Below, in pieces: positions 9,812 through 18,594 of a stretch of 64,000 nt of DNA (position 1 is its first letter; every line of letters begins with the position of its first letter). The position numbers were made by a program, and so were the translations under genes. The notes under the pieces were generated by a model. The model was not told where the DNA came from, searched no databases, and saw only the letters and a list, made by a program, of their open reading frames with translations. Origin of the DNA: an uncultured Odoribacter sp. (GTDB taxonomy: Bacteria > Bacteroidota > Bacteroidia > Bacteroidales > Marinifilaceae); assembly GCA_910578105.1 (NCBI GenBank), contig CAJTPD010000001.1:62001-126000 (forward strand). The letters are read 5' to 3'.

Positions 9812-11281
9812 ATGAAAAAAAATCTGATGTTAATGCTTGTATTAAGCGTTTGGACAATGTTATATTCTTGTAGTGAGAGTGACAAAGAATCTTCAGAAGT
9901 GTCTCTTACGGTGAGTCCGTCCAAAGTGGAATTCGGTGCTCAAGGAGGGAGCCGGGAGCTTGCCGTGGTTACGACGGCCGAAGCCTGGACGGCTTCTTCT
10001 GATGCGGAGTGGTGCAAGATTGAGCAGGCCGGAGAAAAACTGAAACTTACGGTAGAGGGGCACAACGAGGTGGAGTTACGGACAACTAAAGTAACGGTAA
10101 AGGCAGAGCGTGCTGTGGATCAAATTGTTGAAGTTCGTCAATCTGCCGCAGTTGCAGCTAATTTGGAGTTGTTGTGTGAAGGGAAATATTCCGGGGAATT
10201 GGAGTTCGCAGCCAAGCAAAAAGAAACCAAGACGGTAACGATTGAAACAAATCAGGCAGACGTGAAAATAGATACGGCGGAAACGGCTTCATGGTGTCAT
10301 ATTACACTTGCTGAAGACAATACTTCGTTAAGTGTTACGCTTGATTTAAATTCTGAGCCGGCCCGCGAAACGGTCTTTACGGTTATCGCAGGTACGGAAT
10401 CGAATAAAGCCAAAGAATCCGTAAAGGTAAAACAAGCGGATGGTTCTGTCAAAATCGAGTTGTCAACTCAGGAAATACAGTTGAATTCTCTCGGATACAG
10501 AGACATTATAACTGTGACTGCTGAGCTTGACGGTGGAGAATTGAAGGCAGTGTCTGATGCAGACTGGTGTAAAGTTGAAGTTGCTAATGACCGTATTATT
10601 ATCTCCGCTCCGGTGAATTTTGGTAGGGCTGAGCGGAATGCTGTTGTGTCGGTTTCTACCGAAGCAATGGCAAAGCCTGTTGAAGTAAAGGTGTTACAAA
10701 CCGGAGAAGAGCTGAAAATGGGGAGTATATTAAGCTACAAGGGAAAAGAAGTGGGGATAGTGATTAGAAACGAAAATAATCAGGTTGATGTTTGGGCTTT
10801 GGAAGAAAAGGAAGGATTGGTATGGAGCACTGAGACTAAAAATATAGCTTCATATGTAGAATCGGCTGAAAGTGTGTATAACAAAATCAGGCAACAGGAA
10901 AATTGGAAAGAAAAATATCCTGTGTTTGCTTATTGTGCTGAAATGGATGAGAAAACTGGTATGGAGGGATGGTATATCCCGGAAGCTGATGTTTCAGGAA
11001 TGTTTCCTAATCGTCTTAATGTTATATTGAATAAAAACTTAAGTGTATTTAACAAAGTCTTGGAAGCCTTGGGACAGATGCAGTATGATGATAATACCAA
11101 CAAAATATATGCGAAATATTGGACTTGTTCGGAAGGTAGTCAGGATGGAGTTAATAATGTTTTTATTTGGCAGTATACCCCCTATACTTTTAATGGAGAG
11201 TTTAATAAAACTAGTACTGAATCCCGAAATAGTACTTTCCCAAGTATAATAACCCGTTGTGTTTGGTCATATAAATATTAA
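9812..11281 (+). CDS. BACON-domain lipoprotein with DUF1566-like C-terminal region
   Basis: A 489-residue lipoprotein (signal ends LYSC, followed by SESDKESSE). Three consecutive BACON-like Ig-fold repeats can be read at about residues 30-110, 120-205 and 212-298. Each carries the aromatic-Cys core (DAEWCKI, TASWCHI, DADWCKV) and the closing VEVRQS, VKVKQA or VKVLQT strand. The C-terminal 190 residues resemble DUF1566 proteins: WYIPEADVSGM, a central helix, then YWTCSE and a Trp-rich end. BACON domains are associated with carbohydrate or mucin binding; DUF1566 is of unknown function. It is the last gene of locus 1, before a strong hairpin. A role as a surface adhesin or substrate tether for the locus is inference. 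Confidence 0.85.
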   Translation: MKKNLMLMLVLSVWTMLYSCSESDKESSEVSLTVSPSKVEFGAQGGSRELAVVTTAEAWTASSDAEWCKIEQAGEKLKLTVEGHNEVELRTTKVTVKAERAVDQIVEVRQSAAVAANLELLCEGKYSGELEFAAKQKETKTVTIETNQADVKIDTAETASWCHITLAEDNTSLSVTLDLNSEPARETVFTVIAGTESNKAKESVKVKQADGSVKIELSTQEIQLNSLGYRDIITVTAELDGGELKAVSDADWCKVEVANDRIIISAPVNFGRAERNAVVSVSTEAMAKPVEVKVLQTGEELKMGSILSYKGKEVGIVIRNENNQVDVWALEEKEGLVWSTETKNIASYVESAESVYNKIRQQENWKEKYPVFAYCAEMDEKTGMEGWYIPEADVSGMFPNRLNVILNKNLSVFNKVLEALGQMQYDDNTNKIYAKYWTCSEGSQDGVNNVFIWQYTPYTFNGEFNKTSTESRNSTFPSIITRCVWSYKY

Positions 11282-11296
11282 TATTGGGAATTTTAT

Positions 11297-11337
11297 GAAA
11301 GTGTGTTAAGAAGGGAACAGACTTTTAACACACTTTC
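11297..11337 (+). terminator. Strong hairpin with T-rich tail between the two SusCD loci
   Basis: A 13-bp perfect stem (11297-11309 with 11325-11337) encloses a 15-base loop and is followed by ATTTTTCTTTTTC. It sits 16 bases after the BACON gene stop and only about 38 bases before the next susC start. It looks like an intrinsic terminator ending locus 1. No clear promoter is visible between it and susC, so it may act as a partial terminator or attenuator. Confidence 0.8.
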
Positions 11338-11374
11338 GATTTTTCTTTTTCGACACAAGAATATAAAATGGTGT

Positions 11375-14300
11375 ATGAGTAAAAATTATAATTCTTTTTC
11401 GAAAGTGGGAAGTTGCGGCATGTTTTTTCTTTTCTTTTTGATGTTCCCCGGTTTGGGAATATTGCGTGCCACGACACTTTCTGAAATAATTTATATAGGG
11501 TCGCAACAGGTTAAGGAGTCTTTGATTCAAGGTGTGGTTGTAGATAATAAGAATGTTCCTATTCCGGGTGTTACCGTTCGTGTGGATGGAACAATGTGGG
11601 GTACTGCAACCGATAATAAAGGTGAATTTAAGTTACGGTTACCGGAGGAAAGCGGGATTTTGATTTTTTCATTTGTAGGGTTCAAAGAGAAAAAAGTTGT
11701 TTATAAAGCGGGAGTGCCTCGAATGGTCGTAGTGCTTGAAGAAGATATTAAAAGTATAGATGAGGTCGTTGTTGTGGGATACGGAACAACCACCCGTCGT
11801 GAAGCGACCGGTGCGGTGTCCGTTGTTAAAGCCGAGGAGTTGGAAGGGATTCCAACTGCCAATATTGCGAATCTTTTGCAGGGGAGGGTTGCCGGAATGG
11901 ATGTTACCAATATGTCAGGGGCTCCGGGAAGCGGAGGTACTGCTATCACCATCCGGGGGTATAACTCATTGGATGTAGAACAGGGGCGGCGTTTTTCCAA
12001 TCCGTTGTGGGTTGTTGACGGTGTTCCGTTGAATTCTTTTACCTCTCCGGTTACGGGTACGAATTTACTGTCGGATTTAAATCCGGATATGATAGAGTCC
12101 ATTCAAATTTTAAAGGATGCCTCTTCGGCTGCCATTTACGGTTCTCGTGCGGCTAACGGGGTTATCATTGTGACTACGAAAAAAGGAAACAAAAATCAGA
12201 AAGCTACTTTTTCAGTCAATGCATCCCAGACCTGGAGTATTTTGCCCCAATTGCCGACGGTAACTATCGGAAGAGCCGAGCGTACTTTCCGGTTGGAACA
12301 GATGAAAAAGTCAATGGTTGCTTATCAGGATCCTGAGACGGGGCGGTATAAGTATCCGACTTCCTGGAAAGAAGTATATGAAGTGGGAGGAGGGGCTACC
12401 TTGGACGGTTTCTGGGCTCCGCATAAGTATACAATCCCTAAAAAAGGGGAGATTTTTCAAGATAGTTTAAATGCTTTTTTTGCTCATGCGACTAATTTTT
12501 TCCCGATGTATTATCGCACGGGGAAAATAACGAATGCCAATATTCAGGCTTACGGAGGACAGGAGCGGATGACTTATGGCATCGGCCTGGGATATTATGA
12601 TGAAAAAGGTATTTTGAAAGGTACCGGATATAATCGTATTGATTTGAATTCGCAGATGAATGTTACTCCCGTGGAGCGTTTCAATATAGATTTACGTTTT
12701 AATGCTTCTCTTGCGGGGCGTATGCGGGGAGTCAGGTCCGGACAATTGTCATCTGTGCAGAACGTGGAAACAGTGCCGGGAGACCCTTATAAGTTAAGTA
12801 CTTTTTTGCCCGGAGAAGGCTCTGTCGTTTGGGATGAGATTATTAATCAATATCAAGGAATTCACGAACGGAATCGTTCTGTACGTTTGCGTTCTAATTT
12901 TAAGCTTGGTTTGGATTTGATTGAGGGATTGAATATTTCAACTTCGCTTGCCACGGATTATTCGATTGAAAGAAGAAATTATTTTCAGCCCGCTTCGTTG
13001 AATGTGGACGGCTGGTCGAAGAGTTTGGGTGAAACGGGGATTAATCTTATGGTGTTGAATGAGAACTTGATATCTTACCGTAAGACGATAGGGGAGAGTC
13101 ATTCTATTTCTGCCATAGGAGGTTTTTCTTATCAATATGACCAGATAGAATACAACGGGGGATATGCTCAGAATTCTCCGAGCGATAAGATTCAGTATGC
13201 ACCTGGTGGCCTGCCCGGTCTGACCGTTTTGGGAAGCGGTGATTTTCAGCAAACTGTGGCGTTGAAGAATTATATTTCGGATATGGAAGAGAAAACGTTG
13301 CTATCCTGGTTTGCCCGTTTGGAGTATAATTATCTGCGGAAGTATTTTTTATCGGCTTCGATACGCAGGGACGGTTCGTCAACTTTCGGAAAAAACAACA
13401 AATGGGGGACATTTCCGGCTATTGCAGCAGGTTGGACTTTTACGGAAGAGGGTTTCATGGAATCATTGAGAAATTGGTTTGATTTCGGTAAAATCCGGGC
13501 GAGTTGGGGTATGTCCGGTATGCATTTTTATCAGAATTATCTGGCATTGGGAATCATGGCGGTGGATAATTCTTCTTACCTCGGTAATCCGGTTATTACT
13601 CCGGTGTGGAATGACGGGTTGTATAATCAGGACCTTTCGTGGGAGAAAACATCTCAGTATGATTTCGGACTTGATTTGAATTTTTTGAATTATCGCCTTG
13701 GAGCCACGTTAGATTATTATTACCGATATACTGAAGATTTGTTGATGCCTGTGCCTTTGCCCGGGAATTATAATGGTTTTCAGAATCAATGGAGAAATAC
13801 GGCCGCGATTTCGAATGAAGGTATTGAGTTGATGGTGGAGTACAAGTTTTTTGACCGTCCAGACCTTTTGTGGCGCATGTCAGTTAACGGAGCGAAGAAT
13901 TGGAATCGTTTTGAGAAATCATACGACGGCCATGATTTGGATAACAAGATTATCGGTAAGCCTCTAAACCAGATACATGTGTTAAAAACAAACGGTTTTA
14001 TTAATGAGCAGGCGGAAGTTCCTATCAGTTGGAAAACGGATGGCTCTAACGGGCCTATGAATGTGGGTCCGGGATATATGCAACCGGGAGATTATAAGAT
14101 TGTGGATGCAAATGGTGACGGCCATATAAATAGTAATGATTATGTGTATATCGGAAGTGCTTTGCCTACAATTTCCGGAGGTATTGTTAATGAGTTTAAG
14201 TGGAAGGGATTTGATGTTAATATGTTATTAAGTTATCAATTGGGCAGATATATTCTATATCCGTTTGCCGTACAATCCCTTGCGTCCAATGAATTTAATG

Positions 14301-14686
14301 CTTTAATTTTTGATTTGAAAGAAACTACTTTTTGGGAAAAGCCTGGAGATAAAGCCGATTATGCCAGATTACAGCCGGGATATGTTGATAATCATGTGTA
14401 TGATTATTTGTTGGATAGAAATGTTGCAAAAGTAAATTGGTTGAAATTGAAAACATTAACTGTCGGTTATACTCTTCCCTCGGAATGGACGAGACGTTGG
14501 TTTATTGAGCAGTTGAGATTTTTTGTCAGTGGGGAAAATTTGCTGACGTGGACAAATTATGTCGGCATGGACCCTGAGACTGTTGATATTACCACGGGGA
14601 TAGACGGGGTTCTTACGGGCACAGGAATACAAGGCTCTTATCCTTTGGCCAGAAAGTTTACCATAGGTGTTACGCTTAAATTTTAG
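11375..14686 (+). CDS. SusC/RagA-family TonB-dependent outer-membrane transporter
   Basis: A complete 1,103-residue SusC-type transporter. I chose ATG 11375 because it begins a signal-like segment (MSKNYNSFSKVG then MFFLFFLMFPGLG); an upstream GTG in the same frame lies within the hairpin. The order is: regulatory-like domain (about 50-135, IQGVVVDNKNVPIPGVTV), the TonB-proximal IDEVVVVGYGT motif, plug (about 140-260, with LLQGRVAGMDV and the conserved IRGYNSL) and a long barrel that ends ARKFTIGVTLKF. No STN domain is present, so it is probably not linked to an anti-sigma factor through one. An EF-hand-like DANGDGHINSND loop lies late in the barrel, as in many SusC proteins. SusD follows after 5 bases. 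The substrate is unknown. Confidence 0.96.
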   Translation: MSKNYNSFSKVGSCGMFFLFFLMFPGLGILRATTLSEIIYIGSQQVKESLIQGVVVDNKNVPIPGVTVRVDGTMWGTATDNKGEFKLRLPEESGILIFSFVGFKEKKVVYKAGVPRMVVVLEEDIKSIDEVVVVGYGTTTRREATGAVSVVKAEELEGIPTANIANLLQGRVAGMDVTNMSGAPGSGGTAITIRGYNSLDVEQGRRFSNPLWVVDGVPLNSFTSPVTGTNLLSDLNPDMIESIQILKDASSAAIYGSRAANGVIIVTTKKGNKNQKATFSVNASQTWSILPQLPTVTIGRAERTFRLEQMKKSMVAYQDPETGRYKYPTSWKEVYEVGGGATLDGFWAPHKYTIPKKGEIFQDSLNAFFAHATNFFPMYYRTGKITNANIQAYGGQERMTYGIGLGYYDEKGILKGTGYNRIDLNSQMNVTPVERFNIDLRFNASLAGRMRGVRSGQLSSVQNVETVPGDPYKLSTFLPGEGSVVWDEIINQYQGIHERNRSVRLRSNFKLGLDLIEGLNISTSLATDYSIERRNYFQPASLNVDGWSKSLGETGINLMVLNENLISYRKTIGESHSISAIGGFSYQYDQIEYNGGYAQNSPSDKIQYAPGGLPGLTVLGSGDFQQTVALKNYISDMEEKTLLSWFARLEYNYLRKYFLSASIRRDGSSTFGKNNKWGTFPAIAAGWTFTEEGFMESLRNWFDFGKIRASWGMSGMHFYQNYLALGIMAVDNSSYLGNPVITPVWNDGLYNQDLSWEKTSQYDFGLDLNFLNYRLGATLDYYYRYTEDLLMPVPLPGNYNGFQNQWRNTAAISNEGIELMVEYKFFDRPDLLWRMSVNGAKNWNRFEKSYDGHDLDNKIIGKPLNQIHVLKTNGFINEQAEVPISWKTDGSNGPMNVGPGYMQPGDYKIVDANGDGHINSNDYVYIGSALPTISGGIVNEFKWKGFDVNMLLSYQLGRYILYPFAVQSLASNEFNALIFDLKETTFWEKPGDKADYARLQPGYVDNHVYDYLLDRNVAKVNWLKLKTLTVGYTLPSEWTRRWFIEQLRFFVSGENLLTWTNYVGMDPETVDITTGIDGVLTGTGIQGSYPLARKFTIGVTLKF

Positions 14687-14691
14687 ATAGG

Positions 14692-16233
14692 ATGAGAAAA
14701 TTAGGATATATTGTAGGTTTGGGTATTTTGTTCGGTTGTTTGGCCTGTAATGATATTTTGGATATGAATCCGGAAAATTCGGTCACTTTTTCGAACGCGA
14801 TGCAAACGGAACGGGAGATTGAAGTCGGTTTGGGGACAATAGAGAAGAAAATCCGGGATTATTCGCAGGATAAACAGCGGATAAAACCTGCTCGTGCCGG
14901 ACGTTTTGCTTCAAATATCTGGGGTAATAATGAACAGACTCTTGAGCAACCGTATACTTATGCCTTGTGTGATTGGAGCAATATTTATCAGATTATTGCT
15001 TCGGCCAATATTGTTTTGCCTTATATTGATGAGGTGAAAATGTCTGAGGAGAGAAGGAATTTTTACAAGGGGCAGGTTTATTTTTTCAAAGCATTTTGCT
15101 ATTACGAATTGATTCGCAGGTGGGGGGATTGTCCTTATATCGGCACCCAGGTAAAGCTTGAGCCAATAGCCAAGTCTGCCTGGACGACGGTGGCGGATTC
15201 GGCGATATATATGGCGCAGATGGCAGCGGATTTGTTACCGGAGTTGTCGCAGGCGACGAGAAGTGACGGAGCAGGGATATCGTATAAGTCGACTCCTGTC
15301 AGGGGGGCTGCCAATACGTTGTTGGCACATCTTTGCGCATGGAAGGCGGGTTGTAAATATTTGGCTTCGCAGGATGGGAATAATTACGACGAAGATGAAT
15401 TGTGGCAAAGGGCAGAGACGGCTTGTACCGAGGTTATTTGGTCGGAAGAGTATGAGTTGGCGTCGACCCCGGAAGAGGTTTGTACACAGGTGTTGGTTGA
15501 CGGTGGAAAGGAAGCGATTTTCGTGAGTGTTTTCCGGAATTTTTGGAATGAGGTGGGTGGTGATCCTTTTAACGTATATGCCACGATTTATACGACCTAT
15601 CCGGTAAAACCGATGGTCGGTCCTGGTGAAAGCCGAGGTTACGATGCGATTACTTACCGGGATGTACAGGCCATGTATGCAGGTAAGGACCAGCGACGTA
15701 ATGCATATTTTTATAAGCCGGATTCCATGAATGTACAAGTGGTTGGAGCGGATGGTTCTCCTTTGTATAGGGATGCATTTTTGTATAAATGGAGAAAATG
15801 TGTTTTGGCAACATCGGGGAGTGATAAGGGCAAGTTTATAACGTTTGACCAAAATATGATTTGGTGGCGATTGGCGGATGTGGTTTTATTACGGGCAGAA
15901 TGCAGGTGCCGTTTGGGTAATAAAAGGGGTGCGATTGATGATTTGAATACGGTTCGCCGGCGTGCGGGAGCTGCCGATTACAAGAATACGGAGTATGGCG
16001 GGGATTTGCAGCGTGCTATATTTAAAGAGAGGGAGAAAGAATTGCTTTTGGAGGGTGAACGCTATTTTGATATTATGCGTAATAATTATCGAAAACTTGA
16101 TTTGAGGGGAAATTTTGTCACCTTGGATGATCAGGATTTTATTGACGGTGCGTTTTGGAATGCTGTCGGTGGGGCGGCTTTCGAGAGGAATACCTTGATG
16201 AGACAGAATACGTTTTGGTTGAAAAAGATGTAG
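14692..16233 (+). CDS. SusD/RagB-family substrate-binding lipoprotein
   Basis: The 513-residue partner of the second SusC. The start MRKLGYIVGLGILFGCLAC is a lipoprotein signal (lipobox CLAC), followed by NDILDMNPENSVTFSNAM, a classical SusD N-terminus. The helical core FYKGQVYFFKAFCYYELIRRWGDCPYIG and the late block VVLLRAECRCRLGNKRGAIDDLNTVRRRAGA, then EREKELLLEGERYFDIMR, are diagnostic of the family. It starts 5 bases after susC, so the two are surely co-transcribed. The ligand is not evident from the sequence. The locus has no glycoside hydrolase, which favours a non-glycan ligand (inference). Confidence 0.96.
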   Translation: MRKLGYIVGLGILFGCLACNDILDMNPENSVTFSNAMQTEREIEVGLGTIEKKIRDYSQDKQRIKPARAGRFASNIWGNNEQTLEQPYTYALCDWSNIYQIIASANIVLPYIDEVKMSEERRNFYKGQVYFFKAFCYYELIRRWGDCPYIGTQVKLEPIAKSAWTTVADSAIYMAQMAADLLPELSQATRSDGAGISYKSTPVRGAANTLLAHLCAWKAGCKYLASQDGNNYDEDELWQRAETACTEVIWSEEYELASTPEEVCTQVLVDGGKEAIFVSVFRNFWNEVGGDPFNVYATIYTTYPVKPMVGPGESRGYDAITYRDVQAMYAGKDQRRNAYFYKPDSMNVQVVGADGSPLYRDAFLYKWRKCVLATSGSDKGKFITFDQNMIWWRLADVVLLRAECRCRLGNKRGAIDDLNTVRRRAGAADYKNTEYGGDLQRAIFKEREKELLLEGERYFDIMRNNYRKLDLRGNFVTLDDQDFIDGAFWNAVGGAAFERNTLMRQNTFWLKKM

Positions 16234-16247
16234 AATTATAAATGTGT

Positions 16248-16901
16248 ATGAAAATGATATTGAGATATATTGTAATATGTATGTGGTGTGTCTGTTGTTT
16301 TGCCTGTACGAAACAGGATGTTATAGATACGGGCATTTCCTCTCCTTATTACGAGGGTTCGGTTATGGATTTTCTTCGGGGCGACCATTATAATTTTGGT
16401 ATGACGGTTGAGATGATTGAGCGTGCCGGGCTTGTCGATTTGTTTGAGGGAATGGATGCGGATTGTCCGGAAATTACTTTTATGGCCTTTAAAACACATA
16501 CGGTTTATCTTTATTTGTTACGCAATGATTTGGATAGTGTGCCCCAACTTAGTCCGGCATTTTGCAAAAACGTGGTTTTGCATCATGTGATTCGTGGAAA
16601 ACATATAAAACAAGCGATGGGATACCGGAATCCGGAGGTTGATTTTACTGACGGGGAATTACCTGAAGAGATTGGGGGGAGTGTGTTTGAGACGTTGGAT
16701 GGCGGGAAAGTATTGATTTATCGGGAGAAAACGGAATATGGGGGCATACCGGATATGGGACCCGAATATATGTATAGTTATTCTTTGACGGATAAGAAAT
16801 ATTGGCCTGTTGCAACTCCGGATATTCAGCCTGACAATGGGGTTATCCATGCTCTTACGGAGTACTATCGCTGGAATTATGAAATGGCGGAATGGCAGTA
16901 A
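16248..16901 (+). CDS. FAS1 (fasciclin)-like lipoprotein
   Basis: A 217-residue lipoprotein (MKMILRYIVICMWCVCCFAC; an in-frame ATG lies 6 bases upstream). The body fits a single, divergent fasciclin (FAS1) domain: an opening helix FGMTVEMIERAGLVDLFEG, the strand ITFMAFKTHTVYLYL, then KNVVLHHVIRGKHI, which matches the FAS1 H-box region, GGKVLIYRE, and the closing DIQPDNGVIHALTEYY resembling the NGVIHVID ending of FAS1 domains. FAS1 domains mediate adhesion or binding. The gene follows susD after 14 bases and belongs to locus 2. FAS1 lipoproteins recur in SusCD loci of some Bacteroidales; their role is not known to me. The FAS1 assignment is from motifs only. Confidence 0.75.
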   Translation: MKMILRYIVICMWCVCCFACTKQDVIDTGISSPYYEGSVMDFLRGDHYNFGMTVEMIERAGLVDLFEGMDADCPEITFMAFKTHTVYLYLLRNDLDSVPQLSPAFCKNVVLHHVIRGKHIKQAMGYRNPEVDFTDGELPEEIGGSVFETLDGGKVLIYREKTEYGGIPDMGPEYMYSYSLTDKKYWPVATPDIQPDNGVIHALTEYYRWNYEMAEWQ

Positions 16902-16933
16902 GCAATATGAATGAATTGTAAAAATTAGATAGT

Positions 16934-17356
16934 ATGAGAAAATTATTGGGAATAGTTCTGTTATTACTTGTCTATTGGGGATGTCAGGATATTACGGTAG
17001 GTTATCTGGATGTAGAAAATGCGGCATATAGTCCGGATTCTTTGGTTGTACGTATTCATTTGGACTCCACAGGGATTGACGCACAGCGTGTAAAAACGGG
17101 ACAGCCTTGGATGAGTTATCAGATTGAAGGCGTGGAAGGTACGAAACAGATTTTTTTTAGCATCCGGAATGTAATCACTTTTGATGGTGATAAAGATAGT
17201 ATGTTGAAATGGTTGTCTGTCCGGAATGACGGGACGTTTATGATACCGTTAGAACACCAGGTTGCTCCGGGGCGTTACCTTATTTCTCTTGATTTTGAAA
17301 ATGAAGGTTATAAAAAATTCAAAGATGCAGTATTTACTATAATTGTAAAAGAATAA
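16934..17356 (+). CDS. Small lipoprotein of a SusCD locus, function unknown
   Basis: A 140-residue protein with lipoprotein signal MRKLLGIVLLLLVYWGC. The mature region is a single beta-sandwich-like unit: YLDVENAAYSPDSLVVRIHLD, MSYQIEGVEGTKQIFFSI, then RYLISLDFENEGYKKF, which resembles Ig-like accessory domains. No family is recognised. It lies between the FAS1-like gene (32 bases upstream) and the TlpA-like gene (2 bases downstream), so it is part of the same transcript. A SusE-like accessory binding role is possible but not shown by the sequence. Confidence 0.7.
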   Translation: MRKLLGIVLLLLVYWGCQDITVGYLDVENAAYSPDSLVVRIHLDSTGIDAQRVKTGQPWMSYQIEGVEGTKQIFFSIRNVITFDGDKDSMLKWLSVRNDGTFMIPLEHQVAPGRYLISLDFENEGYKKFKDAVFTIIVKE

Positions 17357-17358
17357 AT

Positions 17359-18465
17359 ATGAAATTGAAACAGATTATTACGTGTTTGATTATTGGAGCA
17401 GCCATTTCTATAATGGCTTTTCAGCAGAAGCCAGGATTTGTGATTGAAGGTTACGTTGATGAGCCCAAAGAGGGGACAATGTTGCTTATTACTCAGAATG
17501 CCAAAGATACTTTTGCGAAGGCTCCTATTGTGGATGGTCATTTTCGGCTAACAGGTTCCGTTGATTCCATTGTGGAGGCGGCTTTAATTCCTGAAGGCAG
17601 CAAGATGGGTGCTTTGCCTTTTTTCCTTGAAAACAGTGAAAATAAGTTTGAAGTTTATTATAATCGGACAAATAATGTTCTTGCTTGTCAGGTTACAGGA
17701 GGAGGCGTTCAAGATATTGCGGCTAAATTTTATAGCCTTTCGTTGGCTTTTAGAGTTAAGATGGATGCGGTTGCCAAGGATGTCTATAGGGCACAACAAG
17801 AGGGTACACCGGAAGATGTGGAGCGTGCCGCCCGTCGTTACGGACAATTGAAAATTCAGGCGCGTCGTGGTGAAGATTCTCTGTTGAATGTGTATAAAGA
17901 TTCTTATATCGCTGCTTATTTGTTATTTACCAGAAGCAGGCAGGATATTGATTTGTTGAGAGAGGAGAGCCGCATGTTGGGACCGAATGCATGGAATACG
18001 ACTTATGGCAGATATATTAAGTCAATGTTGACGCAAGCTGAGAAATTGAAAACCGGGGAGACCGCACCTGATTTTTTTGCATACAAGTCTGACGGAGAAT
18101 CGGTGTCTTTGTATGATATCAAGGGTAAGGTGAAGTTGTTGTATTTCTGGGCTTCCTGGAATGGGAATTGTCAGAAAGAAGATTCGAAATTATTAAAGCT
18201 TTACGAGAAATTTCATGATAAGGGCTTGGAGATTGTAGGTTTTTCTGTGGATTCGAATGAGAAGAAATGGGCGGAGGCTTTAGAACGGGAACGATTTCCC
18301 TGGATTCAATTGATTGACAGAAAGAATCAAGGGAAAGCCGCAGATTTGTATGTTGTTACGTCTGTGCCGAATATATGGGTACTGGATGGGGATAATAAAA
18401 TTATAGGACGGAATTTGCAAGATGAGGTTCTTTGGTCGGAATTGGAAAAAAGGTTAGGGAAATAG
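17359..18465 (+). CDS. TlpA-like thioredoxin-fold protein with NGNC active site
   Basis: A 368-residue exported protein. The signal is MKLKQIITCLIIGAAISIMAF with no lipobox. The N-terminal part (about 28-115) resembles DUF4369, the beta-domain that precedes thioredoxin folds in Bacteroidetes; a helical linker follows. The C-terminal part (about 232-368) is a TlpA/AhpC-type fold: GETAPDFFAYKSDG, the strand KLLYFWASW, and later VTSVPNIWVLDGDNKII with the cis-Pro region. In place of the redox CxxC it has N268-G269-N270-C271, so the first cysteine is absent. A normal disulfide oxidoreductase mechanism is therefore unlikely; the single Cys might still be reactive. It is the last gene of locus 2, before a bidirectional hairpin. 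Confidence 0.87.
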   Translation: MKLKQIITCLIIGAAISIMAFQQKPGFVIEGYVDEPKEGTMLLITQNAKDTFAKAPIVDGHFRLTGSVDSIVEAALIPEGSKMGALPFFLENSENKFEVYYNRTNNVLACQVTGGGVQDIAAKFYSLSLAFRVKMDAVAKDVYRAQQEGTPEDVERAARRYGQLKIQARRGEDSLLNVYKDSYIAAYLLFTRSRQDIDLLREESRMLGPNAWNTTYGRYIKSMLTQAEKLKTGETAPDFFAYKSDGESVSLYDIKGKVKLLYFWASWNGNCQKEDSKLLKLYEKFHDKGLEIVGFSVDSNEKKWAEALERERFPWIQLIDRKNQGKAADLYVVTSVPNIWVLDGDNKIIGRNLQDEVLWSELEKRLGK

Positions 18466-18481
18466 TGCTTTGAGCAGAGAA

Positions 18482-18525
18482 AAGTTCCCCAAAGGATATT
18501 GGAATAGATGTCCTTTGGGGAACTT
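18482..18525. terminator. Bidirectional hairpin between the TlpA-like gene and lepB
   Basis: A 15-bp perfect inverted repeat (18482-18496 with 18511-18525, 14-base loop) lies between convergent genes, 16 bases after the TlpA-like stop and 69 bases beyond the lepB stop. The stem is strong and GC-containing, but the T tracts are modest on both sides (GTTTATA on +, TTCTCT on -). It probably serves both operons. Confidence 0.75.
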
Positions 18526-18594
18526 GTTTATAGGAAATACCATTTCCCGGATTGTGTCTTTGGGGTCGGGATAAAAAAGGTACTGAGCTCAATT

